The translations under genes and the position numbers were made by a program. This document shows, piece by piece, positions 9,332 to 19,727 of a DNA stretch of 64,000 bases. How positions within the stretch are numbered: position 1 is the stretch's first letter; each line of letters begins with the position of its first letter. The DNA comes from Staphylococcus caprae (lineage in GTDB: Bacteria; Bacillota; Bacilli; Staphylococcales; Staphylococcaceae). The notes under the pieces were generated by a model. That model saw nothing but the letters and a program-made list of their open reading frames with translations. It was not told the origin of the DNA and ran no database searches. The stretch is from NCBI RefSeq assembly GCF_002902725.1, contig NZ_PPRT01000005.1:26254-90253 (forward strand). Reading direction: 5' to 3'.

Positions 9332-10456
9332 ATGAAAGTTTTAGTAGCCATGGATGAATTCAATGGAATTATTTCTAGTTATCAAGCGAATAGATATGTT
9401 GAAGAAGCGGTAGCAAGTCAAATTGAAGATGCAGATGTTGTTCAAGTTCCTTTATTTAATGGACGTCACGAGTTAATGGATTCTGTATTTCTTTGGCAAT
9501 CTGGAAGTAAGTATCGCGTTAAAGCACATGACGCTGATATGAATGAAGTCGAAGCGATGTATGGACGTACTGATAGTGGAATGACCGTGATAGAAGGGAA
9601 CCTATTCTTAAATGGGAATCAACCTATCGATAAACGTTCAAGTTATGGTTTAGGAGAAGTTTTAAAAGCAGCACTCGATAATGATGCGAAACACATCATC
9701 ATCTCTTTAGGTGGCATTGGCAGCTTTGATGCTGGTGCAGGAATGTTACAAGCACTTGGTGCAAAATTTTATGATGATGAGGCCAATATTGTTGATGTAA
9801 GTGAGGGCGCTTATAAGATTAAATACATTAGAAGAATGGATTTATCTAATATTCATCCTCAACTTGCAGAGGCGCGATTACAATTAATGTCTGATTTTTC
9901 AAGTCGTTTATATGGTAAACAAAGTGAAATCATGCAAACGTACCAAGCACACGGATTAACTCAAAATGAATCTGCGGAAATTGATAATTTAGTATGGTAT
10001 TTTAGTGAATTATTCAAAAGTGAACTTAAATTAGCTATTGGTCCTATTGAACGTGGTGGCGCGGGCGGTGGTATTGCTGCTGTCTTGAAAGGATTGTATC
10101 AAGCTGAAATTTTAACTAGTCATGAACTTGTTAATCAAATTACGCATTTAGAAGATTTAATTGAACAAGCTGATTTAATCATTTTTGGTGAAGGATTAAA
10201 AGAAGATGATCAAATTCTTGAAACGACGACATTACGAATTGCAGATTTAACATCTAAATATCATAAACCTGCAATTGCAATTTGTGCGACAAGTGATAAG
10301 TTTGATTTATTTGAGTCACAAGGTGTGACAGCAATGTTTAATACATTTATAGATATGCCAGAAACGTATACAGATTTCAAAATGGGTATTCAAATTCGAC
10401 ACTATACTGTTCAAGCACTTAAATTACTCAAAACGAGTTTAAATCAAAAAAGTTAA
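9332..10456 (+). CDS. glxK: Glycerate kinase
   Basis: This 374-residue GlxK/GarK-family kinase phosphorylates glycerate and feeds it to lower glycolysis. It opens with the family pattern MKVLVAMDEFNG, has a glycine-rich IISLGGIGSFDAGAGML segment near residues 125-141, and PIERGGAGGGIAA near 238-250. AAGGTGG (from 9317) precedes ATG 9332, so the in-frame GTG at 9320 is rejected. It is a single-gene unit with a shared bidirectional terminator towards pepT. Confidence 0.9.
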   Translation: MKVLVAMDEFNGIISSYQANRYVEEAVASQIEDADVVQVPLFNGRHELMDSVFLWQSGSKYRVKAHDADMNEVEAMYGRTDSGMTVIEGNLFLNGNQPIDKRSSYGLGEVLKAALDNDAKHIIISLGGIGSFDAGAGMLQALGAKFYDDEANIVDVSEGAYKIKYIRRMDLSNIHPQLAEARLQLMSDFSSRLYGKQSEIMQTYQAHGLTQNESAEIDNLVWYFSELFKSELKLAIGPIERGGAGGGIAAVLKGLYQAEILTSHELVNQITHLEDLIEQADLIIFGEGLKEDDQILETTTLRIADLTSKYHKPAIAICATSDKFDLFESQGVTAMFNTFIDMPETYTDFKMGIQIRHYTVQALKLLKTSLNQKS

Positions 10457-10470
10457 TCAATTCTAAAAAA

Positions 10471-10507
10471 GTCGGGCGAAACTCTAAATGTTTTCGCCCG
10501 ACGTTTT
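10471..10507. terminator. Bidirectional terminator between glxK and pepT
   Basis: GTCGGGCG pairs with CGCCCGAC. T-rich on the + side and an A6 run on the other side allow use from both directions by these convergent genes. Confidence 0.85.
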
Positions 10508-10521
10508 ACTATTTATACACT

Positions 10522-11754
10522 TTAATTACTTTCTTTTTTAGCAACCTCTTCGGCAATTCCCACTACAACTTGAACTGCTTTTTCCATTACATCAATAGAA
10601 GCATATTCAAACGGACCATGGAAGTTACCACACCCTGTGAAGATATTTGGAGTAGGTAATCCCATAAATGATAATTGTGAACCATCTGTACCACCACGTA
10701 TAGGTTCTGTGTTAGGGGTGATATCTAATTTCGCAAATACACGTTTAGGAATATCGATGATGTGATGTAAAGGTTTAATCTTTTCAGCCATATTGTAATA
10801 TTGATCGTGAACATCAACTTTAACAGGATAACCTTCATAGTGTGTATTAATATCGTCGCGAATTTCCATCAAACGTTTTTTACGTAAGTCAAATTCCTTT
10901 TTATCGTGGTCACGAATAATATATTGAAGTGTTGCTTTCTCAACATTTCCTTCAAATTTCATCAGATGATAGAAACCTTCATAACCTTCTGTGCGTTCAG
11001 GGACTTCCTTAGGTGGAAGTAGGCTATTAAATTGTTGGCCTAAACTAATTGCATTGACCATCGCATTTTTAGCTGAACCAGGATGCACATTCACACCGTG
11101 ACATGTCACCGTCGCTTCTGCTGCGTTAAAACTTTCAAATTGAAGCTCGCCAAATTGACTTCCATCCATTGTATAAGCGAAATCAGCATTAAAGCGTTCA
11201 ATATCAAACTTATGAGGGCCTCTGCCAATTTCTTCATCCGGTGTAAATCCTATACGAATGCGTCCGTGTTTAATTTCTGGGTGCTCTATTAAATATTTAA
11301 TACCTTCCATAATTTCTACCACACCGGCTTTATCGTCAGCTCCAAGTAATGAAGTTCCGTCTGTAACCATGAGTGTATGTCCGATAAGGTGATTTAATTC
11401 TGGAAAGACGCTCGGGTTAAGCACACGGTTTGTTTTACCTAATTGAAGTGCTTGACCATCGTAGTTTTCAATGATTTGTGGGTTGACGCCAGTTGCATTA
11501 AAGTCTGGAGATGTGTCTACATGTGCTAAGAAACCGATTGTAGGTACGTCATAATCAACATTGCTTTCTAACGTCGCAAACAGGTAACCGTATTCGTCTA
11601 TATCTGTAGATAATCCCAAAGTTTGAAGTTCACTTTCTAATAATCGTAATAAGTCCCATTGCTTTTCTGTAGAAGGTGTAGATTCTGAATTTGGATCAGA
11701 TTGTGTGTCGATTTTTACATATCTTGTTAATCTGTCTATGATTTGTGCTTTCAT
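10522..11754 (-). CDS. pepT: Peptidase T (tripeptide aminopeptidase)
   Basis: This 410-residue M20B zinc peptidase removes the N-terminal residue from tripeptides in the cytosol. Metal and catalytic segments are visible: [11 protein letters not shown] (His and Asp), [12 protein letters not shown] (bridging Asp) and TPDEEIGRG (general-base Glu). The C-terminal block [24 protein letters not shown] carries the last metal ligand region. The start at 11754 is chosen because AAGGGGG abuts the earlier in-frame ATG (11763) but is 9 bp from this one. Confidence 0.95.
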   Translation of the reverse strand: MKAQIIDRLTRYVKIDTQSDPNSESTPSTEKQWDLLRLLESELQTLGLSTDIDEYGYLFATLESNVDYDVPTIGFLAHVDTSPDFNATGVNPQIIENYDGQALQLGKTNRVLNPSVFPELNHLIGHTLMVTDGTSLLGADDKAGVVEIMEGIKYLIEHPEIKHGRIRIGFTPDEEIGRGPHKFDIERFNADFAYTMDGSQFGELQFESFNAAEATVTCHGVNVHPGSAKNAMVNAISLGQQFNSLLPPKEVPERTEGYEGFYHLMKFEGNVEKATLQYIIRDHDKKEFDLRKKRLMEIRDDINTHYEGYPVKVDVHDQYYNMAEKIKPLHHIIDIPKRVFAKLDITPNTEPIRGGTDGSQLSFMGLPTPNIFTGCGNFHGPFEYASIDVMEKAVQVVVGIAEEVAKKESN

Positions 11755-11774
11755 TGTAATCATCCCCCTTAGAA

Positions 11775-12269
11775 TTATACTCTGTTGTTCATATTATAAG
11801 ATTTCTTATAAGTTTTACCTTTGATTTTACCATAATACTGTTTGATACGTGTGTAGATGTAGTAGATGATTTCTGAGACAAGAATACCAAAGGCGATGGC
11901 TCCGGAAATTAATGTGACTTCTAAGAAGGTGTTTACTGCGTTAGTATAATCGTTTGAAACTAAGTAACGTGTAGCTTCATATGCAGCGCCTCCTGGCACA
12001 AGTGGAATGATTCCTGGAACAATGAAGATAATGACAGGTCTTTTATAACGTCTGCTCATCGTATGGCTCATTAATCCTAATATTAGACTTCCTAGGAAAG
12101 AAGCGCCCACTTTCCCTAAGTCCATCCCAACAGTAAGTTGATAAATTGTCCAAGCGACTGCACCTACAAAACCGCAAGCGACAAGTAACTTTTTAGGGGC
12201 GTTAAATATAATTGAAAAAAGGACTGTGGAAATAAAGCTAATTGTAAAATGAAATAAGTAAAATAACAT
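11775..12269 (-). CDS. Threonine/serine exporter family protein, C-terminal-half type
   Basis: This 164-residue membrane protein has about five hydrophobic segments and [16 protein letters not shown] near residues 75-90, as in the ThrE_2 (DUF3815) family. In corynebacteria ThrE is one polypeptide, whereas in Firmicutes it is split in two. This gene lies 15 bp after the other half and on the same strand. Together they are expected to form an inner-membrane amino-acid exporter. The substrate in staphylococci is not established. Confidence 0.85.
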   Translation of the reverse strand: MLFYLFHFTISFISTVLFSIIFNAPKKLLVACGFVGAVAWTIYQLTVGMDLGKVGASFLGSLILGLMSHTMSRRYKRPVIIFIVPGIIPLVPGGAAYEATRYLVSNDYTNAVNTFLEVTLISGAIAFGILVSEIIYYIYTRIKQYYGKIKGKTYKKSYNMNNRV

Positions 12270-12284
12270 CGTTAACAGCCTTTC

Positions 12285-13046
12285 TTATAATAGTAATAAT
12301 ACAATTGCCACGCCGGCACCAATCGCAAAGGCAGTGAGTGCAGCTTCCACGCCACGTGACATTCCCGCAAGTAATTCCCCAGCTAATAGGTCACGGATTG
12401 CATTGGTAATCAAAATTCCTGGAACGAGGGGCATTACACTGGCAATCGTAATAATATCTTGATTCTGAGCAATTCCTAATTTAGTGAAAATGGCAGCAAT
12501 ACTAATGACAACTGCTGATGCTACAAATTCTGAGAAGAATTTAATTTGAATGTATTTTTGTACAAAACTAAATGTTAAAAATGCTGCACCTCCAGCAATA
12601 CATGCAATCCAGAAATCGGAAGCGGTTCCTCCAAACATAAATAAGAAAAAGCCACAAGCTACAAATGATGCGATGATATTCATTAAAAATGAATATTGTA
12701 ATGATGCCTTTCTTAGGTGAATTAATTCAGTTTTAGCTTCATCAATTGTAAGTTGATTGTTGGAGATTTTTCGTGACAAACTGTTTGTTAGTGCGATTTT
12801 TTCTAAATCTGTGGTACGTTCGCGAATACGTATAAGTCTTGTACTTGTTCTATCATTAAGTGAAAAAATAATCGCAGTAGACGTAACGAAACTATATGTA
12901 TCATGTAAACCGTAACTATGTGCAATACGATTCATTGTATCTTCAACGCGGTATGTTTCTGCGCCCGCTTCAAGTAAAATTCTACCTGCAATCAAGACTA
13001 CATCAATCACTTTATTTTCATCGATAATAGTGATTGAATCTGACAT
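12285..13046 (-). CDS. Threonine/serine exporter family protein, N-terminal-half type
   Basis: This 253-residue ThrE_1 (DUF1212) protein has a soluble N-terminal domain with AGRILLEAGAETYRVEDTMNRIA near residues 19-41, then five transmembrane segments from about residue 118. PLVPGILITNAIRDLLAGELLAG is the characteristic late motif. TTGGAGGTG precedes the ATG. First gene of the two-gene thrE-like operon. Confidence 0.88.
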   Translation of the reverse strand: MSDSITIIDENKVIDVVLIAGRILLEAGAETYRVEDTMNRIAHSYGLHDTYSFVTSTAIIFSLNDRTSTRLIRIRERTTDLEKIALTNSLSRKISNNQLTIDEAKTELIHLRKASLQYSFLMNIIASFVACGFFLFMFGGTASDFWIACIAGGAAFLTFSFVQKYIQIKFFSEFVASAVVISIAAIFTKLGIAQNQDIITIASVMPLVPGILITNAIRDLLAGELLAGMSRGVEAALTAFAIGAGVAIVLLLL

Positions 13047-13210
13047 ACACGTTCACCTCCAAGATCGTTTTATTTTTTTATGAACAATTGAAGTTTACAA
13101 CTTGCGCCTGTAACTTTCAATAGACACCATGATTTTGATAAATGATTTCATATAAGTAAATGTGGTTTCTTATTTGAATAGGGATGACCGTAATCCGCTT
13201 AATAAATTTA

Positions 13211-13277
13211 AAAAAACTGCTATGCATAGATGGTATTTCAACACGTAGTTGAACATTCCTACATCTATGATAGCAGT
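13211..13277 (-). terminator. Terminator of gdpS
   Basis: On the minus strand CTGCTATCATAGATG pairs, with one bulge, with CATCTATGCATAGCAG, followed by a T6 run. It lies just past the gdpS stop. Confidence 0.8.
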
Positions 13278-13285
13278 ATAATGAC

Positions 13286-14356
13286 TTATAATTTAACTAT
13301 AGGGTTAAACATGACTTTATTACGTCCTTCATTTTTAGCAACATGAACCATATCATCGGCATCTTTAAATACCTTACGTTGAGATTTGCGATCTTCTTGC
13401 GTTAAGTAACCAACACCAATTGAAACGGATAGTTTAATGACTTCTTTGTTTGGAAGATGGAATGATGATTTCTCCACTCCTGAACGAATGTTTTCTGCTA
13501 ATTTAACACTTTGATCTAATGTATAATCACGAATTACAACAGAAAATTCTTCGCCACCGTTTCTGAAAATTTTAAACTGATTTGGAACATAATTTTTTAA
13601 TAGCTGTGACATTTGTTTAAGTACAGCGTCGCCTGATTGGTGTGAATAGGTATCATTAACATCTTTGAATCCATCAATATCAATCAGTAATAAAGCTAAG
13701 CTTTGATTCTTCTCTTCAGCTTGACTTGAAACTTCATTTAAATGTCTATCAAATTCTTTAACATTGCCTAAACCTGTGAGGTAGTCGTATTTGTCTTCAT
13801 TTTCATAACGGTTAACCAATGAAAAGAAATGCCATATATCAACAAATGTTATAGCGGAAGAGATTGTGATGATTAATGAAATTGGAATAAGTACAAGAAT
13901 CTCGATTAAATCATAAATTGGGCTCACTAACGCTAAAATTAATAGAATAATGATACTTATTACATTTAAAATGAGTAAAGAGATGATGTCGTTTTGCTTT
14001 AAGAATGGTCCTACTGCGCTCACAATACCAGCTATGACGACTAAAGTGATGCCATAAATAATTGAATTGCCAAATATGAACACATCGACTAATGCTACAA
14101 TAAATGCTGAGGCGAGTGTATAAATCATATTTGTATAGCGTCCTAAGAATAGTAATGGAACAAAAGTTAAGTGAACGAGATATTCGTTTTTAAATGGAAT
14201 GGGATATGCAGCTAAAAGTAAAGAAACGAGTGTCATTAAAACTGTTACATATTCTTTAGAAAACACCATTCTTTTGTTCTCTGAATATTGTAATCTGTGA
14301 AATAAGTATATACCTGCAACCATGACAGATATGTTGTAAACGATTGCTTCAAACAT
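13286..14356 (-). CDS. gdpS: GGDEF-domain membrane protein GdpS
   Basis: This 356-residue protein has six or so hydrophobic segments over residues 1-175 (5TM-5TMR-LYT-type sensor region), then a GGDEF domain (about 188-352) with the intact signature GGEEF at residues 267-271. GdpS is known as the only conserved GGDEF protein in staphylococci. In S. epidermidis it affects biofilm through ica expression independently of its cyclase activity, and staphylococci lack c-di-GMP effectors. It is transcribed divergently from tagO, with a 410-bp gap between them. Confidence 0.95.
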   Translation of the reverse strand: MFEAIVYNISVMVAGIYLFHRLQYSENKRMVFSKEYVTVLMTLVSLLLAAYPIPFKNEYLVHLTFVPLLFLGRYTNMIYTLASAFIVALVDVFIFGNSIIYGITLVVIAGIVSAVGPFLKQNDIISLLILNVISIIILLILALVSPIYDLIEILVLIPISLIITISSAITFVDIWHFFSLVNRYENEDKYDYLTGLGNVKEFDRHLNEVSSQAEEKNQSLALLLIDIDGFKDVNDTYSHQSGDAVLKQMSQLLKNYVPNQFKIFRNGGEEFSVVIRDYTLDQSVKLAENIRSGVEKSSFHLPNKEVIKLSVSIGVGYLTQEDRKSQRKVFKDADDMVHVAKNEGRNKVMFNPIVKL

Positions 14357-14549
14357 TTCTTAACCGACTCCTTCGTTGACCATTAGCTATTGTAAGTGAA
14401 AACTTACAATTTGTCATCACTTAGCATCAGAAATTTCATACATAAAATGGTATTTAATGTTAAAATGGTCGCTTAAATGGTATGATAGAAAAAATGTATT
14501 TGAATTGAAATTCGAAAGTGTATGATAATTTTTTTATTATACCTTAAGT

Positions 14550-14768
14550 TATAATTGAAAACTTTATCGGGAAGGGCATTCCGATAGAAATGATACTAGG
14601 CTATAGGGGAGGGAGCGTTACTTACTCATTGTGGTAACGCTGATACGTCTAGAGGTAGTAACTAAAAAGAATTGTGTAGAAATGTCAACGCTATATCGTT
14701 GAAGAGATGGTGAGAGCTACACAATAAATATTTAGATATTGATTAACTTATTTGATGAAGGTGAACTG
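14550..14768 (+). other. Structured 5' leader region of tagO (three hairpins)
   Basis: This is the tagO side of a 412-bp gene-free gap. After TATAAT at 14550-14555 come three inverted repeats: ATCGG/CCGAT (14566-14585), AGCGTTAC/GTAACGCT (14614-14641), and GTGTAG..CAACG/CGTTG..CTACAC (about 14673-14722). None is followed by a T-run, so this reads as a folded leader or a small RNA rather than a terminator. The gdpS half (14357-14549) shows nothing else clear. Regulatory function is inference. Confidence 0.5.
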
Positions 14769-15854
14769 ATGTATACTTTACTACTCATAGCATTTACCAT
14801 GATAGTCAGTTTAATAATTACGCCCATTATCATTGTAGTATCGAAGAAATTGGATTTGGTAGATCGGCCTAATTTTAGAAAAGTACATACCAAACCGATC
14901 TCAGTGATGGGTGGAACAGTCATACTATTCTCCTTTTTAATAGGCATTTGGTTAGGCCATCCTATTGAAAGAGAGGTTAAACCGCTCATATTAGGTGCTA
15001 TTATTATGTATCTTGTAGGGCTTATCGATGACATATATGATTTGAAACCGTACATTAAACTTGCAGGTCAAATTGTTGCGGCAGGCGTTGTAACATTTTA
15101 TGGTATTACGATAGATTTTATCTCATTACCAATGGGACCTACAATTCATTTTGGTATTTTTAGCATACCGATTACTATTATTTGGATTGTGGCGATTACG
15201 AATGCGATTAATTTAATCGATGGATTAGATGGTTTGGCATCTGGTGTTTCAGCAATAGGTTTAATGACCATAGGATTTATTGCAATTTTACAAGCTAATA
15301 TCTTTATCATCATGATATGTTGTGTGCTTCTAGGCTCACTACTAGGGTTTTTATTTTATAATTTCCACCCAGCCAAGATTTTCTTAGGCGACAGCGGCGC
15401 GCTCATGATTGGTTTTATTATTGGCTTCTTATCTTTACTTGGTTTTAAGAATATTACGTTTATTGCGTTATTCTTCCCTATTGTAATCCTCGCTGTACCA
15501 TTCATCGATACGCTGTTTGCAATGATTCGTCGAATGAAAAAGGGTCAGCATATTATGCAAGCTGATAAATCACATTTACATCATAAGTTACTAGCACTTG
15601 GATATACACATAGACAAACAGTGTTACTTATATATTCCATTGCAATTATGTTTAGTCTTTCGAGTGTGATTCTTTACTTATCACAACCACTCGGTGCGCT
15701 CATGATGTTTATCTTGATTATTTTCACAATAGAATTGATTGTAGAGTTCACAGGCCTAATAGATGATAATTATCGTCCAGTTTTAAATTTAATCACTAGA
15801 AAAGGAGACCGTAAGCAACATCGATATGATGAGCAACAGCCTCCTAAATCATAA
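14769..15854 (+). CDS. tagO: Undecaprenyl-phosphate GlcNAc-1-phosphate transferase TagO
   Basis: This 361-residue polytopic membrane enzyme transfers GlcNAc-1-phosphate from UDP-GlcNAc to undecaprenyl phosphate, the first step of wall teichoic acid synthesis. Motifs of the polyprenyl-phosphate HexNAc-1-P transferase family are visible: GLIDDIYDLKP, ITNAINLIDGLDGLASG, AKIFLGDSGALMIGF and the basic HLHHKLLALG loop. GAAGGTGA before ATG 14769 fixes the start. An upstream in-frame TTG is rejected. The tail is Lys/Gln-rich and cytosolic. Confidence 0.95.
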   Translation: MYTLLLIAFTMIVSLIITPIIIVVSKKLDLVDRPNFRKVHTKPISVMGGTVILFSFLIGIWLGHPIEREVKPLILGAIIMYLVGLIDDIYDLKPYIKLAGQIVAAGVVTFYGITIDFISLPMGPTIHFGIFSIPITIIWIVAITNAINLIDGLDGLASGVSAIGLMTIGFIAILQANIFIIMICCVLLGSLLGFLFYNFHPAKIFLGDSGALMIGFIIGFLSLLGFKNITFIALFFPIVILAVPFIDTLFAMIRRMKKGQHIMQADKSHLHHKLLALGYTHRQTVLLIYSIAIMFSLSSVILYLSQPLGALMMFILIIFTIELIVEFTGLIDDNYRPVLNLITRKGDRKQHRYDEQQPPKS

Positions 15855-15856
15855 GA

Positions 15857-15917
15857 AACACTATCGCGTGTGAGGAAAGTTGAGTAGAACACCTCATTCG
15901 CAATAGTGTTTTTTTAG
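15857..15917. terminator. Terminator between tagO and yigZ
   Basis: AACACTAT pairs with ATAGTGTT and CGTGTGAGG with CCTCATTCG, followed by T7. It lies between convergent genes and ends tagO transcription. Confidence 0.8.
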
Positions 15918-15934
15918 GTTAATACTTTATTTCA

Positions 15935-16576
15935 TTATGTTGTAGCAATATCAAAAGGAAGAAGTTTAATATCTTCTTTTTCAATATCGTAATTACCTGC
16001 TGTGATTCGGTTTAAAAAGTGAATGAATGCTTCGTAATCTTCCTTTACGACATCAATTTGATAACTTACTTTATCGGTATAAAATTGATTTCTTAGTATA
16101 TAAGGTGTTGAGGCAAGTTCATATTCAAATTTGCCAGTTTGATCATAACTAAGTGTTACGGTTACTGGAACCGCTTCTTTTAATTCCACTCTTCCGGCAT
16201 CGTAAATCACATCTCTTACTGCACCGCTATAGGCACGAATGAGTCCGCCACCACCTAATTTAATCCCGCCAAAATAACGTGTGACGACTACACATACATC
16301 GTGAACATCAAGTTTCTTTAATATTTCAAGCATAGGTATACCTGCTGTACCACTGGGTTCGCCATCATCGTTAGCTTTCTGGATATTCATTTCGGGACCA
16401 ACTGTATAGGCTGAACAATTGTGTGTGGCATCTTTATGTTTAGATTTAATTTCGTTAATAAATGATTTTGCTTCATCTTCAGAATGGACTGGTTTGATAT
16501 ACGCAATAAATCGAGATTTATTAATGACATTTTCAATCGAATGCGCTTCTTTAATTGTAATCAATGGGTTCGCCAT
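15935..16576 (-). CDS. yigZ: YigZ/IMPACT family protein
   Basis: This 213-residue protein is the usual size for the family. The N-terminal UPF0029 domain has the signature DDGEPSGTAGIPMLEILKK and VVVTRYFGGIKLGGGGLIRAYSGAV. A C-terminal DUF1949 ferredoxin-like domain follows from about residue 138. IMPACT homologues act in translation and ribosome regulation in eukaryotes, but the bacterial role is not settled. It faces tagO and diverges from fakB1. Confidence 0.9.
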   Translation of the reverse strand: MANPLITIKEAHSIENVINKSRFIAYIKPVHSEDEAKSFINEIKSKHKDATHNCSAYTVGPEMNIQKANDDGEPSGTAGIPMLEILKKLDVHDVCVVVTRYFGGIKLGGGGLIRAYSGAVRDVIYDAGRVELKEAVPVTVTLSYDQTGKFEYELASTPYILRNQFYTDKVSYQIDVVKEDYEAFIHFLNRITAGNYDIEKEDIKLLPFDIATT

Positions 16577-16720
16577 TTGTCTTTGTCACCTGCAATTCCG
16601 TTCAATTTTCACTAATATTATTATACACATAACTTTCGTGTGTCTAAATCATTTAAATAAGATTTTCTTTTTCAAAAAAATATTGTATTATGACTATGAG
16701 TATAATTGAGGAGGACTAGT

Positions 16721-17587
16721 ATGAAGATTGCAGTAATGGCCGATTCAACAGGTTATTTACCACAAGAAATCATTGATAAATATAATATACCGATTGCTCC
16801 GTTAAGTGTGACATTTGATGACGGACAAACATTTACAGAGAACGATGATTTCTCAATTGACGAATTTTATAAGAAAATGGCTTCATCTAAGACAATTCCA
16901 ACTACTAGCCAACCAGCAATAGGTGAATGGTTAGAAAATTACGAGAAACTAAAAAACGAAGGATACACTGATGTTATTGTGATAAATTTATCTAGTGGTA
17001 TTAGTGGCAGCTATCAATCTGCAACACAAGCAGGTGAGATGATTGAAGGTATCAACGTACATACTTTCGATTCAAGATTAGCGGCAATGATTGAAGGTAG
17101 CTTTGTGATTTACTCACTACAATTAGTAGAAAAAGGGTATACAGCTGAGGAAATTATTAAAGAATTACATGAAATCAGAGAACACATTGGTGCATATCTT
17201 ATTGTTGATGATTTGAAAAACTTACAAAAAAGTGGCCGTATTACTGGTGCACAAGCATGGGTCGGCACTTTATTAAAAATGAAACCTGTGCTTCGCTTTG
17301 AAGAAGATGGTAAAATTCATCCACATGAAAAAGTGCGTACTAAAAAACGTGCCCTTAAATCGTTAGAAAATAACATCTTTGAATTAATAGAAGGTTTAGA
17401 TGAAGTTACAGTATTCGTGATTAATGGCGATAAAACTGAAGAAGGAAAGGCATTCTTGCAACAACTTAAAAATGATCATCCTCATGTGAATGTTCAGTAT
17501 TCTGAATTCGGTCCAGTAGTTGCTTCTCATTTAGGTTCTGGTGGTTTAGGTGTAGGTTACTTCCCTAGAAAAATTGAAATTAATTAA
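16721..17587 (+). CDS. fakB1: Fatty-acid-binding protein FakB1 (DegV family)
   Basis: This 288-residue DegV-fold protein binds a fatty acid and presents it to the kinase FakA for phosphorylation, allowing exogenous fatty acids to enter phospholipids. Conserved DegV features include ADSTGYLP near residue 7, TSQPAIGEW near 59, [13 protein letters not shown] near 93 and the C-terminal [25 protein letters not shown] precedes ATG 16721, not the upstream GTG/ATG at 16706. The call FakB1 rather than FakB2 rests on synteny with tagO and comFA. Confidence 0.9.
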   Translation: MKIAVMADSTGYLPQEIIDKYNIPIAPLSVTFDDGQTFTENDDFSIDEFYKKMASSKTIPTTSQPAIGEWLENYEKLKNEGYTDVIVINLSSGISGSYQSATQAGEMIEGINVHTFDSRLAAMIEGSFVIYSLQLVEKGYTAEEIIKELHEIREHIGAYLIVDDLKNLQKSGRITGAQAWVGTLLKMKPVLRFEEDGKIHPHEKVRTKKRALKSLENNIFELIEGLDEVTVFVINGDKTEEGKAFLQQLKNDHPHVNVQYSEFGPVVASHLGSGGLGVGYFPRKIEIN

Positions 17588-17598
17588 TATTTTGAAAT

Positions 17599-17684
17599 AA
17601 AGTCTGAGACATGAATAAAGATTAAGTTTTTACGACGTAAGTTTAGTGAAATCTTAATTTTTAAAGTTGTTTCAGGCTTTTTTT
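17599..17684 (+). terminator. Terminator after fakB1
   Basis: AAGTCTGAGAC pairs with GTTTCAGGCTT (G-U tolerated), with an inner AGATTAAG/CTTAAT pairing and a T7 run. Confidence 0.75.
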
Positions 17685-17736
17685 GTGAAAGAAGTGATAT
17701 GAAATCAAACATTACGGTAAACTTATTTTTCCTACG

Positions 17737-18993
17737 GTGCAGTTAAATGGTGAGAAGATTGCTTACCATACAAAAGGGATTATCGATAAAGATGGTCATC
17801 ATTATTGTATTCAGTGCAGTAATGAAGATCATGATTACTTTTCCACTTATTATTCTTCATATTTAAAAGATGAAGTAATCTACTGTAGACGGTGTCTTCA
17901 ATTAGGAAGGATAGATAGTGTCACAGAATATCGAATTACAAAGAGTGTTCAGAACATCACGGATGGTGCGTATGAGATTCCCTTTGCATTGTCAGAACAA
18001 CAACAATTTGCATCGAAATCAATTGTTAATGCAATCAAACATTCAAAGAATCTCTTATTATATGCGGTTACAGGCGCAGGTAAGACAGAAATGATGTTTG
18101 AAGGCATACGTTTAGCACGTCAGCTTGGTCATAATATAGCTATCCTTTCACCTAGAGTCGATGTGGTCATTGAAATTAGTCATCGAATCAAAGATGCTTT
18201 CAAAAATGAAGAGATTGATATTCTTCATCAGAAACGTTCTCAAGAATATAATGGTCATTTTGTGATCTCGACTGTTCATCAATTATTTAGGTTTAAACAA
18301 CATTTCGATACTATTTTCATCGATGAGGTCGACGCCTTTCCTTTATCGATGGATCCCCAACTCACCATTGCTATTCAAACTGCTTCCAAATCTATTCATT
18401 CTCACATTTACATGACGGCCACGCCTCCACGTCATTTACTACAACAAATGTCTTCGAACCAAGTAATTAAACTTCCTGCCCGTTTCCATAGATATCCGCT
18501 TCCAGTACCTCAATTTAAATATTTCAAATTAAATCAATCACGTGTGCAACCGCAATTATTAAATATTTTTCAGAAACAAATGGATCAACAACGGTATACG
18601 TTAGTATTTTTTAATCATATTGAAACGATGCACCAGACCTATCTTAAATATCGAACATTGATACCTAATTTAATATGTGTTTCTAGTGAGGATGCGCACA
18701 GGTTTGAAAAGGTAGAAGCATTACGACGCGGAGAACATTTAATCGTATTTACTACGACTATACTAGAAAGAGGTTTTACTATGGCGAAGTTAGACGTCAT
18801 AGTTATGAATGCTGAAACTTTTGAAAAGGCTGCATTAGTACAAATTGCTGGACGAGTTGGACGTAAAATAGAAGCACCTCAAGGCCTTGTTTTATTTCTT
18901 CATGAAGGGGTCAGTCTATCTATGATTTTGGCTAAAAGAGATATTGTAGCGATGAATCGTTTAGGAATAGAAAAAGGGTGGTTAGATGTCTAG
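17737..18993 (+). CDS. comFA: ComF operon DEAD-box helicase ComFA
   Basis: This protein, 418 residues from GTG 17737, is the ATP-driven motor that helps pull single-stranded DNA into competent cells. It has a Cys4 zinc region (CIQC..CRRC, about residues 24-55), Walker A AVTGAGKTE (about 96-104), DEVD box IFIDEVD, MTATPP and the helicase motif QIAGRVGRK. The start is doubtful: the frame stays open for 13 more codons upstream (to 17698) encoding plausible sequence but with no start codon, and GTG 17737 has no ribosome site. See findings. Confidence 0.88.
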   Translation: MQLNGEKIAYHTKGIIDKDGHHYCIQCSNEDHDYFSTYYSSYLKDEVIYCRRCLQLGRIDSVTEYRITKSVQNITDGAYEIPFALSEQQQFASKSIVNAIKHSKNLLLYAVTGAGKTEMMFEGIRLARQLGHNIAILSPRVDVVIEISHRIKDAFKNEEIDILHQKRSQEYNGHFVISTVHQLFRFKQHFDTIFIDEVDAFPLSMDPQLTIAIQTASKSIHSHIYMTATPPRHLLQQMSSNQVIKLPARFHRYPLPVPQFKYFKLNQSRVQPQLLNIFQKQMDQQRYTLVFFNHIETMHQTYLKYRTLIPNLICVSSEDAHRFEKVEALRRGEHLIVFTTTILERGFTMAKLDVIVMNAETFEKAALVQIAGRVGRKIEAPQGLVLFLHEGVSLSMILAKRDIVAMNRLGIEKGWLDV

Positions 18994-19666
18994 GTGTTTA
19001 CAATGTATGAATCCCATTAATGACGTGTTACATATTTATAATTTTTTTAAACCACCTCGACAACTTTGTGAGGAATGCGAAAAAAAGTGGGCAGCAATTA
19101 AATTACTCAATGATGATGAAGAGAGATGTGTCCGATGTCTTAACTTGAAGACGACTGATACACAGGTTTGTCTAGATTGTCAGTTTTTGGAAAATGATTT
19201 CCGCTTAATGGAACAATTATATTGTGACTATAAATATCAAGGAATAATGAAAGAAACAATACATCAATATAAATTTATGAGGGATTATGAACTTTCAAAA
19301 GTGTTGGCACAAAAATTAAAATTACCTCGAACAGACTATGATATGATCGTGCCTATTCCTTCTCCTTATGAGAGAGATGTAGAACGTACATTTAATCCAG
19401 TAGCAACTGTTCTTGATAATATGGGAGTTAAATATGTGAATATTTTAGGAACAAATCTACGCCCAAAACAATCTAAATTAGGTAAATTAGAACGAGCGAA
19501 AGCGATGAATCCTTTTTATATCAAAGATGAAAGGATGGATTTAAGCGATAAAGTAATTTTACTTATTGATGATATTTATACTACAGGGTTAACAATACAT
19601 CATGCAGGGTGTAAATTATCAGCATTAAATGTCAGAAAATTCAAAGTGTTTGCGTTTGCACGATAG
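18986..19666 (+). CDS. comFC: ComF operon phosphoribosyltransferase-like protein ComFC
   Basis: This 226-residue protein has an N-terminal zinc-ribbon region (CLQCMNPI, CEEC, CVRCLNLK, CLDC) and a C-terminal PRTase-like domain with VILLIDDIYTTGLTIH, the PRPP-binding loop. It is needed for late steps of natural transformation in related bacteria. It overlaps comFA by 8 bp, so the two are translated together. In staphylococci the com genes depend on SigH; no SigH promoter was identified by eye. Confidence 0.92.
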   Translation: MSRCLQCMNPINDVLHIYNFFKPPRQLCEECEKKWAAIKLLNDDEERCVRCLNLKTTDTQVCLDCQFLENDFRLMEQLYCDYKYQGIMKETIHQYKFMRDYELSKVLAQKLKLPRTDYDMIVPIPSPYERDVERTFNPVATVLDNMGVKYVNILGTNLRPKQSKLGKLERAKAMNPFYIKDERMDLSDKVILLIDDIYTTGLTIHHAGCKLSALNVRKFKVFAFAR

Positions 19667-19727
19667 ACTAAACGTGATAAAATATAGTTAAGGATTACCA
19701 ATATTCGAGGTTAAAGGAGAGATGACT

